IMG/VR virus record: IMGVR_UViG_3300032249_001356
Span: 1-35,052 of that record
DNA: 35,052 nt
Source of the DNA: a virus
Reading direction: 5' to 3' (one strand)
The notes under the pieces: model-generated
What the model saw: the letters and a program-made list of their open reading frames with translations, nothing else
The model's database searches: none
Told to the model about the DNA's origin: nothing
Shown: piece by piece, positions 1 through 6,933 of the stretch
Numbering within the stretch: the first letter of the stretch is position 1
Layout of the letters: each line of letters opens with the position of its first letter
Made by a program: the position numbers and the translations under genes

Positions 1-11
1 GGATAGCGAGC

Positions 12-38
12 GGGAGTGAAAATCTGGTTTCCACTCCC
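12..38. other. Hairpin downstream of the dam gene
   Basis: The arm GGGAGTGAAA (12-21) pairs with TTTCCACTCCC (28-38) with one bulged C and a 6-nt loop. It lies 25 nt past the dam stop codon. No T tract follows on the minus strand, so it is more likely an mRNA 3'-end stabiliser or a weak terminator than a standard intrinsic terminator. Confidence 0.45.
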
Positions 39-62
39 GAAAAATCGGTGCTGACGCTCAAA

Positions 63-815
63 TCATTGTGTCTTTTTGCTGAAATGAAAATTAGAGACCA
101 AAATTTCGGTCTTGCGGGCATTTAGCGCGCGGCGCTCACCGAGGATGTGAACGTGGTGCCCTCTCTGCCTGGCCTGGTCAAGTATAAAAGGATGATCAAA
201 TTCAGACATCATCCAGGGCACTCCGGAGGCCTCCAGGCAGTTGAATAAATCGATGCTGTCTTGTTCTTTAAACCCGGAGGCGTAGTTGTTGGCCGTGTCC
301 AGGTAAGGCGGGTCACAGTAGCAAAAGGTCTTTTGGGGATTTGCAATGCTGATCTTGCGGAAGATATCCCGGAAATCGCAGCACATGAAGTCGACTTCAT
401 CGAGCTTTAGTGTGGTTAATGAGATGCGCTCGAGGATCAGTTGCCTGGTCTTTTTGCTCGGGAAGCGGAGCGTTTGAGCCTTGCCCATGTAGCCGAAGTT
501 GCTGAGGAAAAGAAAGCGAGCAGCCCGCCAGACCTGGTCTTCTTCGGGGTTCTTGCGCCAATGGTCCCAAAGGCGCTGGTGGATGGGGATCTCCTGAAAC
601 ACCTGGGCGAGTGCCTCCGGCTGGAAGCGTACTACCTGGAAGAGGTTGTACACTTCCGCGTCGGCGTCGTTGACTACATTGTACTTGGCCTTTGGCTTGT
701 GAAAGTAAAAACCTCCAGCGCCAAAGAATGGCTCGATAAACAGGTCGTGTTCCGGAATGTACGGTAGGATTTGGGAAGTAAGCCGTCGCTTATTTCCGAG
801 TCGATTAAGTATCAT
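63..815 (-). CDS. dam: DNA adenine methylase, Dam / D12 class
   Basis: This 250-residue protein should transfer a methyl group from S-adenosylmethionine to N6 of adenine in DNA. Motif I (FIEPFFGAGG, residues 26-35) binds the cofactor, and the catalytic motif IV DPPY is at residues 168-171. The order, motif I first and DPPY late, is that of the alpha group (T4 Dam, EcoDam). Length is normal for the family. It is the last gene of the left operon and no restriction endonuclease lies beside it, so it is most likely an orphan enzyme that protects phage DNA from host restriction or marks it for replication or packaging. GATC is the family's usual target, but specificity cannot be read from the sequence. 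The gene looks intact. Confidence 0.93.
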   Translation of the reverse strand: MILNRLGNKRRLTSQILPYIPEHDLFIEPFFGAGGFYFHKPKAKYNVVNDADAEVYNLFQVVRFQPEALAQVFQEIPIHQRLWDHWRKNPEEDQVWRAARFLFLSNFGYMGKAQTLRFPSKKTRQLILERISLTTLKLDEVDFMCCDFRDIFRKISIANPQKTFCYCDPPYLDTANNYASGFKEQDSIDLFNCLEASGVPWMMSEFDHPFILDQARQRGHHVHILGERRALNARKTEILVSNFHFSKKTQ

Positions 816-901
816 GGGATGATTTTTAAAACAATTTATTGTTTTAAATCACCCTTGAACAGGACAGAAGCAAAACAGACTGCTTGCGAATATGTACAAC
901 T

Positions 902-1186
902 TTATGGCTGTAAATATTTTTCCTTAAGAAATCGAATGGCCGTGACTGCTACCTGGATAGCTTCTACCTGGCAATTGTCCATGTTCCCTTTTTCGTAGTG
1001 AGCTTGTAATGCGGAGCGTGTTAACTCTCCGGATTCCTCCCCTACTATAGCTGCAGCATGGATGATATCCGTTGGCCAGTGTGGATGTTTTTGTTCTGCT
1101 CGTTTGAGTTCGTCGACGATCGCACTAAGTATCCAGAATGGAACATCCTTTTCAAACTGCGTTTTCTTAATCAGATCTGTGTTCAT
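902..1186 (-). CDS. MazG-like nucleotide pyrophosphohydrolase (all-alpha NTP-PPase)
   Basis: A 94-residue protein starting MNTDLIKK. It carries the ExxE-type metal motif GEESGELTR in mid-protein and a second helix EAIQVAVTAIRFL near the C-terminus. Together these are typical of small phage all-alpha NTP pyrophosphatases, which hydrolyse (d)NTPs to monophosphates and pyrophosphate and may clean the nucleotide pool or reduce alarmone signalling. The start at 1186 is chosen over one 12 codons upstream because it overlaps the preceding gene less (20 nt) and gives a family-like N-terminus. It sits between a small membrane protein gene and dam. Family assignment is by motif pattern only. Confidence 0.75.
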   Translation of the reverse strand: MNTDLIKKTQFEKDVPFWILSAIVDELKRAEQKHPHWPTDIIHAAAIVGEESGELTRSALQAHYEKGNMDNCQVEAIQVAVTAIRFLKEKYLQP

Positions 1187-1532
1187 CTTTGACTTTTTTG
1201 AATGAGATAATGTCGGTGGCACCGTAGATCAATGTGTTTGTATTGCATGGATGACTGTTCTGGAATTCGCTGTCATCATAAATGAAGTAACTGCCTTCAC
1301 AGAATCCAACTTTGAGGTCAATACCACCAGCATCCAGGTATAAACGGGTGGTCATTTTAGCTCCAGAAAGATGGATGTAATTCACTTCATACATGGCATA
1401 TTCTTTTTGCTCAGGCTTATCTGCTCCACGTAGCGAGTTAAGACCAACAGCCATTAAAAGAGCAGCAGCGATAATAAATGCAATGCACAAAAGATTTATG
1501 AGGCAACTTTTATAAAAAATTGGTGGCACCAT
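1167..1532 (-). CDS. Small membrane-anchored protein, unknown function
   Basis: 121 residues starting MVPPIFYKSC. One hydrophobic helix (about residues 8-31, LINLLCIAFIIAAALL) is followed by a soluble domain of about 85 residues with two cysteines. A longer frame begins at 1601, but the start at 1532 lies just after the stop of the preceding gene (1537) and puts the membrane segment at the N-terminus, so it is preferred. It lies in the operon with the DUF5675 gene, two tiny membrane proteins and the MazG-like gene. No family is recognised. A role in lysis or in altering the infected cell's envelope is possible but is inference from position. Confidence 0.6.
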   Translation of the reverse strand: MVPPIFYKSCLINLLCIAFIIAAALLMAVGLNSLRGADKPEQKEYAMYEVNYIHLSGAKMTTRLYLDAGGIDLKVGFCEGSYFIYDDSEFQNSHPCNTNTLIYGATDIISFKKVKDEHRSD

Positions 1533-1536
1533 TGCT

Positions 1537-1848
1537 TTAATGTTTAGATTGTTCACAAGTAATCGTTGCAAAAGCAGATTCACAGTGGCCAGGTCTTTCA
1601 ATCCAGATGATCTGCTGATCTTTGTTCATCGTAATCTGAACACCCCCAGCTCCTACCCTTCTTGTAGAAAGGCCTTTGTCTACCATTTCTTTGTAATGCT
1701 CCGTAAGCGCTCGGTGAAAATCGGTAATGTCCTTCATCACTTGAAATTCTTCTGGCACTGGCGCAGCCAAACCGATGGCATGCTGAATAAGAATTGCGCA
1801 TGTCTTGCTAAAAGGCTTCTTCGTTGTTTTAACTTTAAACTGAACCAT
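1537..1848 (-). CDS. Hypothetical protein, 103 residues
   Basis: A soluble, mildly basic protein with no signal or membrane segment. The middle (residues 30-60) is predicted helical and the C-terminal half reads like beta strands (VGAGGVQITMN, QQIIWIERPG). It begins 14 nt after the 27-residue membrane peptide gene and ends just before the next gene, so it is clearly part of the same operon. I do not recognise the family and assign no function. Confidence 0.6.
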   Translation of the reverse strand: MVQFKVKTTKKPFSKTCAILIQHAIGLAAPVPEEFQVMKDITDFHRALTEHYKEMVDKGLSTRRVGAGGVQITMNKDQQIIWIERPGHCESAFATITCEQSKH

Positions 1849-1862
1849 AGTCGCTATTTGAT

Positions 1863-1946
1863 TTACAGGATTAAGACAAAAAAAGAAATAATAATCACAG
1901 CCCAGAACAGCTCGTTCCAGGGATCATGGTCGTCAGACTTTTTCAC
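1863..1946 (-). CDS. Tiny single-span membrane protein, 27 residues (GTG start)
   Basis: Starting at GTG (1944-1946) the frame reads a charged head MKKSDDHDPWNELF and then a hydrophobic tail WAVIIISFFVLIL before a TAA stop. It fills the gap between two genes, with 11 nt before it and 14 nt after. Charged-head, single-span peptides of this kind occur next to lysis genes. It could be a second holin, an antiholin or a small membrane regulator. The short length and GTG start keep confidence moderate. Confidence 0.45.
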   Translation of the reverse strand: MKKSDDHDPWNELFWAVIIISFFVLIL

Positions 1947-1957
1947 GTTTTGATTTT

Positions 1958-2077
1958 TTACTCTCCGAAAATCACATCGATCAGCATGTAGACCAAGTAC
2001 AGTGCACCTACAATTATGCCGGCCACCAGGCCAATCACAATCCCGATCAAGACTCCGAAGAGGAATGAAACAATCAT
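1958..2077 (-). CDS. 39-residue glycine-zipper membrane protein, holin candidate
   Basis: A complete 39-codon frame whose ATG overlaps the stop of the upstream DUF5675 gene as ATGA, the usual sign of translational coupling. The protein is almost all membrane segment. Glycines fall at residues 8, 12, 16, 20 and 24, giving four overlapping GxxxG motifs in one helix, followed by LYLVYMLIDVIFGE. Repeated GxxxG is a known helix-helix packing motif that drives oligomerisation in membranes. With the DUF5675 protein directly upstream, a holin or pinholin role is the best inference. Other possibilities are an unrelated small membrane regulator or a superinfection-exclusion peptide. Confidence 0.65.
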   Translation of the reverse strand: MIVSFLFGVLIGIVIGLVAGIIVGALYLVYMLIDVIFGE

Positions 2078-2607
2078 TTTGGGTAAGCTTTTACCAGGTC
2101 AATCAATGGGATCCGAATGGTTTCCCAGTATACCGGTATCGAGAAGTCCATCTTCTTTTCGATGAAGTATGGATCCAAAATTTTGTGGATCCGTTTCAAC
2201 GCTTCCTTGCTCCGTGCCACGGTAAAATTGCTGTTGGCATCCATCCCCGTGCCTATGCCTGGGAGCTGGCACCCAGCTGTATCCCCAACGTCAACACCAG
2301 GATGTACCCGGATCAAGCTGAAATTTGGTACATCCTCCAGGGTAAGAATGTACTTCAGCTTTAGCGCTGGGTCATTGCGGTACTGTTGGTAAAACTTACT
2401 GTTTCGGGTAGGCTTGAGCCTAAACCGGCCAGCGGGGATCCTGGTTTCTTCCTTAACCTTCACTTCCCTGGGACCATCCTCCAGTATCCAGCATAGTCCT
2501 CTTGGACGAGTGGTCAGCGCATCGTGTTCTTCTACCCACAATCTGCTCAAAGTGGAGTTAGTGGTTGATGCTACCATGATGTTTTGGAAATCAATCGCTG
2601 TAATCAT
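2074..2607 (-). CDS. DUF5675 family protein, candidate cell-wall enzyme
   Basis: 177 residues with the DUF5675 pattern: EDGPREVKVKEETRIPAGRF (about 43-62), then NFSLIRVHPG with His102, then DTAGC with Cys113. DUF5675 is common in Bacteroidota phages and prophages and its activity is not established. The spaced His and Gly-Cys pair resembles the active site of YkuD-type L,D-transpeptidases, so a peptidoglycan-acting role is a reasonable inference. Coupling to the glycine-zipper membrane gene (ATGA overlap) supports a lysis cassette, and no other endolysin is visible in the window. Intact, of normal length. Confidence 0.75.
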   Translation of the reverse strand: MITAIDFQNIMVASTTNSTLSRLWVEEHDALTTRPRGLCWILEDGPREVKVKEETRIPAGRFRLKPTRNSKFYQQYRNDPALKLKYILTLEDVPNFSLIRVHPGVDVGDTAGCQLPGIGTGMDANSNFTVARSKEALKRIHKILDPYFIEKKMDFSIPVYWETIRIPLIDLVKAYPK

Positions 2608-2657
2608 GACTTTTTTTTAAGCAAATTGAAGAAGAGCAAGAAGGCATTCAAGGACAT
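2604..2657 (-). CDS. Possible 17-residue leader peptide
   Basis: A short frame reading MSLNAFLLFFNLLKKKS whose TGA stop overlaps the ATG of the DUF5675 gene (ATGA). The amphipathic sequence and coupling to the next gene are suggestive, but a frame this short can easily arise by chance. Confidence 0.22.
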   Translation of the reverse strand: MSLNAFLLFFNLLKKKS

Positions 2658-2697
2658 TTGCCCCAGGGCAAGGGCTACCCTACCCCAGGATAAATGT

Positions 2698-3027
2698 TTA
2701 GGCAATGGCACCCATTATTGGTTTGTCTACTGTACTGAAGACTCCATCACGAACCTCCAGCTCGGCAGCTTTTATCTTCAACTTCATTGCGTCCAGGGAT
2801 TGGAAAGCTTGTTCATTAATCGCCGCACAGCGCTCTTCATCCGAAGCCAATGCATTGCCAATTTCAATGTGCAACTGGATCGGCTGGTCTTCATAATTCC
2901 AGGCACTGAGTACGATGCGTGTACTGAGCCACTGATTTTGAATCACCTTTTGTACGGTTGCATACACTGCGAAGCTCGCTTCCTCGATCAGTTCTTCCAG
3001 ATTGGATTTATAGATAATGATGAACAT
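2698..3027 (-). CDS. Hypothetical protein, 109 residues
   Basis: A soluble, acidic, mostly alpha-helical protein starting MFIIIYKSNL. The C-terminal half, around INEQAFQSLDAMKLKIKAAE, could form a short coiled coil. It is the first gene after the terminator at 3114-3140 and so is probably the first gene of the lysis/nucleotide operon. A 5' hairpin (GCGTCG pairing with CGACGC, 3055-3080) would sit in its leader. I do not recognise a family. Confidence 0.65.
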   Translation of the reverse strand: MFIIIYKSNLEELIEEASFAVYATVQKVIQNQWLSTRIVLSAWNYEDQPIQLHIEIGNALASDEERCAAINEQAFQSLDAMKLKIKAAELEVRDGVFSTVDKPIMGAIA

Positions 3028-3054
3028 GGTTTTTGAATTTTGTGTGGTTTTCTC

Positions 3055-3080
3055 GCGTCGAACATATTAGGTGGCGACGC
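3055..3080. promoter_or_regulatory. Leader hairpin before the lysis operon
   Basis: Arms GCGTCG (3055-3060) and CGACGC (3075-3080) are perfectly complementary and separated by 14 nt. The element lies about 30 nt upstream of the gene starting at 3027, so it would be in the mRNA leader or serve as a DNA dyad. I could not find a convincing TAnnTTTG promoter here. Confidence 0.35.
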
Positions 3081-3113
3081 TATTTTGATTGATTTACAAG
3101 CGCTTAATTTCGG

Positions 3114-3140
3114 AAAAGTGCTGGGGCAATATGCCCCAGC
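3114..3140 (-). terminator. Intrinsic terminator after the zinc-finger gene
   Basis: A perfect 9-bp stem (3120-3128 with 3132-3140, GCTGGGGCA and its complement) with a 3-nt loop, followed on the minus strand by AC and TTTT. It lies 3 nt past the stop of the 51-residue zinc-finger gene and separates the replication operon from the lysis operon. Confidence 0.8.
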
Positions 3141-3143
3141 CCG

Positions 3144-3299
3144 TCAATCATACACTGCTAAACAACTCTTCTTTCGCTTGCGGTAGGCTCGATCCCGGCA
3201 CAGTTCCGAGCAATATTTCAGGCTGCGGCGCTGGTCGGTTCGGTACTCAAGATCACGTTGGCAGTGGCCACATTTTCCCCCTGGGAGGGTAGTGGCCAC
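3144..3299 (-). CDS. 51-residue C4 zinc-finger protein (GTG start)
   Basis: The frame from GTG (3297-3299) to TGA encodes a small basic protein with CGHC at residues 10-13 and YCSELCRDRAYRKRK at about 29-43. The spacing, CxxC, about 16 residues, then CxxxC followed by arginines, matches the small treble-clef zinc fingers common in phages and mobile elements. It should bind one zinc and probably nucleic acid. It begins 11 nt after the preceding membrane protein gene and is followed at once by a strong terminator, so it closes the operon. GTG is the only start that includes the first cysteine pair. The palindrome GTGGCCAC occurs both at this start and 25 nt inside the gene. Confidence 0.7.
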   Translation of the reverse strand: MATTLPGGKCGHCQRDLEYRTDQRRSLKYCSELCRDRAYRKRKKSCLAVYD

Positions 3300-3310
3300 G
3301 GCTTTTTTTG

Positions 3311-4057
3311 CTAGGCCAACTCCAAGTTGAGCCGAGCTGGATCTAGATCCAAAGGGGATTCGGCACCACCTCCAGAGCTCTTCTCTTCTGCAATCTTGCT
3401 GAATTCGCTGTAGCGTTTGGCCAATCTGCGGCTACCCGGTATGCGCGTTTCAGTTCCTGCGGGTAGGGTAGAAGACATGCTATCGTTGTCTTCTTCTTCC
3501 TGCAGCTTGTCCAGGAACTTCTTAAAGTCCCGGCGAGCCCGGTAATAATTTTGTAATTGATCCCACCATTTGGCATTGCGGAATAGCTCCATCTCGGTGT
3601 AAAACCGTACCTCCTTCAGCAGGTAGATTTCGATGCCCATGCCTGCAGCCATCAATACGCTGATTGAAAAAGCGACGGCAGGGTGGAGGTGAGTTGCTCC
3701 AACCAGGGATACTACTTCTCCGATCGAGATCACGCCCATGATGATGGCCACGGCTTCACCCCAGTATCCAAACGTAGGCCGGTTGGGATTGAGCTGAGGA
3801 AAAAACACCAGGAGGCCTCGAGTCATTTGGATGCCAAAGCCAATGGCCAATCCTACCCAAAAAGCTCCAGCCATATTGTTGCCGATAAGCTTGGCCAGCA
3901 GTTGGCCGGTTGAAATGGCACTCACAATGTACACTGTGGCCAATAGCGCGGCAGCCAGCTGGGGCAGTACCTTCCGGATGCTGGTTACCATCCGGGCAAA
4001 AGATTTGTTGTTCATTGATGGCATCTCGGCGGCCATCGTTGTTGTTGCTTCAGACAT
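3311..4057 (-). CDS. Integral membrane protein with four predicted helices
   Basis: 248 residues. Hydrophobic segments lie at about 34-52, 64-82, 99-120 and 127-147, followed by a long hydrophilic tail rich in charged residues (RARRDFKKFLDKLQEEEDND) that is probably cytoplasmic. It lies between replication-region genes and the zinc-finger gene in one operon. No homology is recognised. Early phage membrane proteins with large cytoplasmic tails can serve superinfection exclusion or anchor replication, but neither is shown here. Codon use looks like its neighbours. Confidence 0.65.
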   Translation of the reverse strand: MSEATTTMAAEMPSMNNKSFARMVTSIRKVLPQLAAALLATVYIVSAISTGQLLAKLIGNNMAGAFWVGLAIGFGIQMTRGLLVFFPQLNPNRPTFGYWGEAVAIIMGVISIGEVVSLVGATHLHPAVAFSISVLMAAGMGIEIYLLKEVRFYTEMELFRNAKWWDQLQNYYRARRDFKKFLDKLQEEEDNDSMSSTLPAGTETRIPGSRRLAKRYSEFSKIAEEKSSGGGAESPLDLDPARLNLELA

Positions 4058-4079
4058 ACACGAAAATATTTAAGTGGTT

Positions 4080-4562
4080 TTAAAAATTGCTCAAAACAGA
4101 GGCTGGATCAAACAGTTCCTCTTTTTCCTTCTTCTTGGGAGTAGGGGACTTTGATGTTTCAGCGGGGGCAGTTGTTAGAATTGCCCAGTATTCAGTACCA
4201 TCAATGATCTCAGGTTCTGCAGCAATGCGAAACCTGTAGGATTTTTGATTGGGGAGCGTTCGATGAAAGAGTTCTGTTACTAGCTTGTAATAGGCTGAGC
4301 AGTTAAACCGGCATTGTTTGTAGCGTCCTGTAATTCGTATCTCAAAACCATTTTCATGAAGTGTCAGGTAGAGATCTTTAGGATTATCGGCATCCTGTAC
4401 CAGTATTATCCGGTCATTGTCTTTCAATTGCAGTAGCTCAGTTGCTTTTCGACTCAATGCATTTACAGATTTAGAAAAGCATATTTCAGGGAGTAGTTTT
4501 TTTCCTCGAGTAGAGGAAAGTTGCGATCCAACATACTCCTTGTCCATTACGATCAATTTCAT
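4080..4562 (-). CDS. Hypothetical protein, 160 residues
   Basis: Starts MKLIVMDKEY. A longer frame from 4640 would overlap the upstream gene by 58 nt, so the start at 4562, 20 nt after that gene, is preferred. The protein alternates beta-like and helical stretches and ends in a lysine-rich linker (SPTPKKKEKEELFDP) and short acidic tail that looks like an interaction peptide. No family is recognised. Its place directly downstream of the replication gene group suggests a DNA-metabolism role, by position only. Confidence 0.6.
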   Translation of the reverse strand: MKLIVMDKEYVGSQLSSTRGKKLLPEICFSKSVNALSRKATELLQLKDNDRIILVQDADNPKDLYLTLHENGFEIRITGRYKQCRFNCSAYYKLVTELFHRTLPNQKSYRFRIAAEPEIIDGTEYWAILTTAPAETSKSPTPKKKEKEELFDPASVLSNF

Positions 4563-4582
4563 GGAATCATTTTTTTGAGTTG

Positions 4583-5029
4583 TTAAATAGATACGGTTCT
4601 TGCTTCTTCTGCGGTCAGTGGTACGTAGTGTTTGCTCCAATCATGGGGGTACGTTGAAGCATGCTCCATATCGGTATACAGGATATTGGTCTTATTGAGT
4701 CGGAGAGGGGAGGAATCATTCATGTCGTGTAAGTGAGCCCGGATCAGGTTCTGTGTACTTTCGTTGACGTAGGCCATGGTTTCAGCGCTGAACAATACGT
4801 AGAAATGGCTGCACAATAAGCTCGTTCGTTTCTTGTTGATCTGCTTGACCATTCTGCTGTGTACCTCCAGGAGGCCAAAGTAGGTGTGGTGTTCAAGGTG
4901 ATCCTTTTCGTTCTGGATGCGGTGGTGCAGTGCCTTGATCAATAGCTCGCGCAAGTCTTCAGGCATAATGAAGCTGAGCTTGCCATCCTGTAGTGGTTTC
5001 AACTTAGAACTCGTCGGTGTAGAACTCAT
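4583..5029 (-). CDS. Hypothetical protein, 148 residues
   Basis: A soluble protein with start chosen at MSSTPTSSK (5029). Alternatives upstream at 5065 and 5080 increase the overlap with the preceding gene. It is helical and rich in histidine around residues 30-50 (LIKALHHRIQNEKDHLEHHTYFG), which may bind a metal, though no known motif is matched. It overlaps the previous gene by 26 nt, showing tight packing in the replication operon. Function unknown. Confidence 0.55.
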   Translation of the reverse strand: MSSTPTSSKLKPLQDGKLSFIMPEDLRELLIKALHHRIQNEKDHLEHHTYFGLLEVHSRMVKQINKKRTSLLCSHFYVLFSAETMAYVNESTQNLIRAHLHDMNDSSPLRLNKTNILYTDMEHASTYPHDWSKHYVPLTAEEARTVSI

Positions 5030-5438
5030 CTGCGTAGATTTTTTTGAGTTGTTGCAATTGCTGTCCATTTGTTGCGTCAATGGCCGCTTGTTCGGCGCGT
5101 TGCTTTTGTGCCTGGAGTATCCGGACGTTTTCAGGCATATCGCTCAGTTTTTGCGTTTTGCCATCGCGGTGATGCCAGGTCTTTGGCGTGTTTTCTCCAG
5201 AGTCGGTAAACTCTGCAACGAGCCATTCGTTGTGGTACAGTCCGGCCCAATTGACGGTTCCGGAAAACTTGCCCACGGATACCATCCGCTTGAACCGGTT
5301 GGCGCTCAGGTTGCGCTGATCCTGGCTTTTGTTGCTCCGCATCGTGAAGGCTCTTCCAGTAGGGAGGCTGTGGTTGATGAAGAAGATGGCGATCTTGTAC
5401 TCACCACGGTCGCTTGCTTTAGGCTTTTTAGCTTGCAT
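5004..5438 (-). CDS. Hypothetical protein, 144 residues
   Basis: Starts MQAKKPKAS, overlapping the stop of the replication initiator gene by 11 nt, which favours this ATG over the one four codons earlier. The central part (VGKFSGTVNWAGLYHNEWLVAEF) looks like an antiparallel beta sheet and the last 45 residues form a glutamine- and alanine-rich helix (LQAQKQRAEQAAIDATNGQQ). The layout, a small beta domain plus a helical tail, is compatible with a nucleic-acid accessory protein, but I cannot name a family. It is co-transcribed with the initiator gene. Confidence 0.6.
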   Translation of the reverse strand: MQAKKPKASDRGEYKIAIFFINHSLPTGRAFTMRSNKSQDQRNLSANRFKRMVSVGKFSGTVNWAGLYHNEWLVAEFTDSGENTPKTWHHRDGKTQKLSDMPENVRILQAQKQRAEQAAIDATNGQQLQQLKKIYADEFYTDEF

Positions 5439-6933
5439 GTCTGTATTCAAGTATTTTGCGGTTAAATTGATCGAGTAGCAGTTGGTCTCTCTTGCCCAGG
5501 TTCTGGCTGATTTTGCGGTAGGTATCTTCCGGGCTGGTAGTAGCTCCAGGCTGCAAGCTCTTCACGTAAGCATTGAAAGCCTTGGTGAGTAGTTCCGAGT
5601 TTTTGATCTCGGCGCGCTTGACCACGTGCAGCTTGTACCAGCCCTTGGTACGGGTAAATCCATTCGGATTGCGGATATCGAAGTACAGCGAGGGTAGGGG
5701 CACCCATCGGTTGATCTCTTGTTTTTTGCCGCGCTCGATCCACTTCTTCACCAGGATGATGCGTTCCAGGATCTCAGTTGCGCCAGCGCTCCAGCGCTCT
5801 GGTTTTGCCCAGCGCAGGTACTCAGCCAGGTAAGCTCGAGTGCGGGTTTCTTCTTCTTCGCAGATGTATTTGTCGGCGTACAGCTGGGTGACAGCTGCCG
5901 TCCAGAGAACGTTGATGTGGCCGCAGAGGGTGTGCACCTGGTCCGGAGTTAAGCCTTCGGTGACCTGGCTCAGGGTAGTTGGCGCATGAACACCTGGGCC
6001 CGGCTTTTGCGCAGCTTCATCCGGAGCTGAGGGTGGGGTAGTGGCCGGTGGGGGCGTGACAGGATTTTGCACATTGGGGGTTTCTTTGACAGGATTTTGT
6101 ACATCTGGCTGGCCATGGCCGGCAGGGATCCCCATTTTTTCGCGGAGCCGGCTGCCAAATCCCTGCCGCTGGAATGCGCCGCCGCGCGGGGGGGCCGCCG
6201 CAACGGGGGGGGTGTATCCAGCGCTGTCGCTGCTGGTGGTGTAACCCGTCTCTACCGTACCCGGTTCAGTATCCGGTTTTCTATCCGAAAGAGGTAAACC
6301 AACAACCTCTTTTGGTTTTTCCACAGCTGTGCTGTGGAAATCCACATTCAACTCACACCCATTCTCCAGCAAAACCGGGGGTTGTTGGTTTTCCTCACCG
6401 CCTAATTTTATTAATTTATTTGTAACCTGTAAAATGTAACTGGTTACAGTATGCCGCAAACTTTGCGTCATACATTGAAAACGTATTGTTGAGAAGGCTT
6501 CTACCTGGTTGGCCGGATCGCCCCAGGTTTCGAGGTGCAAAACCTCTGGATTGAGCATCAATTCGAACTGGCTGTTGGTGCCGTGCCAGTCATGCCAGAC
6601 CGTAAGGCCAGATGCAGACAAACGTCGTCGCAGATTGATGATGGTGCGCTCACTGCAGTTCATTTTTTTAGACAACTGCACGTTGTTGGATTTTAAGCAG
6701 GGTAGGGTATCTCCTGGTGAAAGTGGCGCTACGTACACCTGGTGCTTCTCGATGGCCAGTGAGTATAGCACAAGTAGTGCCTCAGCTAAGTCTCGGTGCG
6801 CCTGGCGAAGTTGTTCGCGCAATGGCCGGTCGGTATTGTACCGGTCAATGTACTCTTTCAGCAAGGCTTTGCTTTTAGCCAGCTTGATCACGTACATTGG
6901 TTTTTTGTGGATGACATAAAGTGCTGCGCTCAT
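5428..6933 (-). CDS. Replication initiator-like protein with winged HTH
   Basis: 501 residues in three parts. Residues 1-130 hold a winged helix-turn-helix (VQLSKKMNCSERTIINLRRR, about 85-104, then a wing ASGLTVWHD). Residues 180-310 are a low-complexity linker rich in P, G and T with repeats of VQNPV. Residues 310-470 form a conserved helical domain (WVPLPSLYFDIRNPNGFTRT). DNA-binding head, flexible linker and C-terminal interaction domain is the layout of phage initiators such as lambda O or DnaD/RepA-type proteins. The linker-coding DNA contains a DnaA-like inverted repeat, an AT-rich patch and 7-bp iterons, as expected if the origin lies inside the gene. It overlaps the upstream gene by 4 nt. 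A general regulator is the main alternative. Confidence 0.6.
   Translation of the reverse strand: MSAALYVIHKKPMYVIKLAKSKALLKEYIDRYNTDRPLREQLRQAHRDLAEALLVLYSLAIEKHQVYVAPLSPGDTLPCLKSNNVQLSKKMNCSERTIINLRRRLSASGLTVWHDWHGTNSQFELMLNPEVLHLETWGDPANQVEAFSTIRFQCMTQSLRHTVTSYILQVTNKLIKLGGEENQQPPVLLENGCELNVDFHSTAVEKPKEVVGLPLSDRKPDTEPGTVETGYTTSSDSAGYTPPVAAAPPRGGAFQRQGFGSRLREKMGIPAGHGQPDVQNPVKETPNVQNPVTPPPATTPPSAPDEAAQKPGPGVHAPTTLSQVTEGLTPDQVHTLCGHINVLWTAAVTQLYADKYICEEEETRTRAYLAEYLRWAKPERWSAGATEILERIILVKKWIERGKKQEINRWVPLPSLYFDIRNPNGFTRTKGWYKLHVVKRAEIKNSELLTKAFNAYVKSLQPGATTSPEDTYRKISQNLGKRDQLLLDQFNRKILEYRHAS
6317..6448. other. Candidate replication origin inside the initiator gene
   Basis: Three elements lie within 132 bp. 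First, a perfect inverted repeat with 10-bp arms (TTTCCACAGC at 6318-6327 and its complement at 6331-6340, 3-nt centre) whose left end, TTTTCCACA at 6317-6325, fits the relaxed DnaA-box consensus TTWTNCACA; another TCCACA follows at 6341. Second, an almost GC-free stretch at 6402-6425. Third, four adjacent 7-bp units at 6421-6448 (TGTAACC, TGTAAAA, TGTAACT, and GGTTACA in inverted orientation). Boxes, an easily melted region and iterons inside the initiator's coding sequence recall the lambda origin inside gene O. Function is inferred. Confidence 0.5.

Noticed and set aside
441-767. Plus-strand frame of 108 codons inside dam
   Set aside because: It is a shadow of the well-supported methylase gene, with no promoter.
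63-815. Restriction-modification system around the methylase
   Set aside because: No endonuclease-like gene lies within reach. The neighbours are a MazG-like protein and small membrane proteins, so dam is treated as an orphan.
3089-3292. Plus-strand frame of 67 codons
   Set aside because: It is antisense to the zinc-finger gene and its terminator; the minus-strand frame has a clear cysteine motif.
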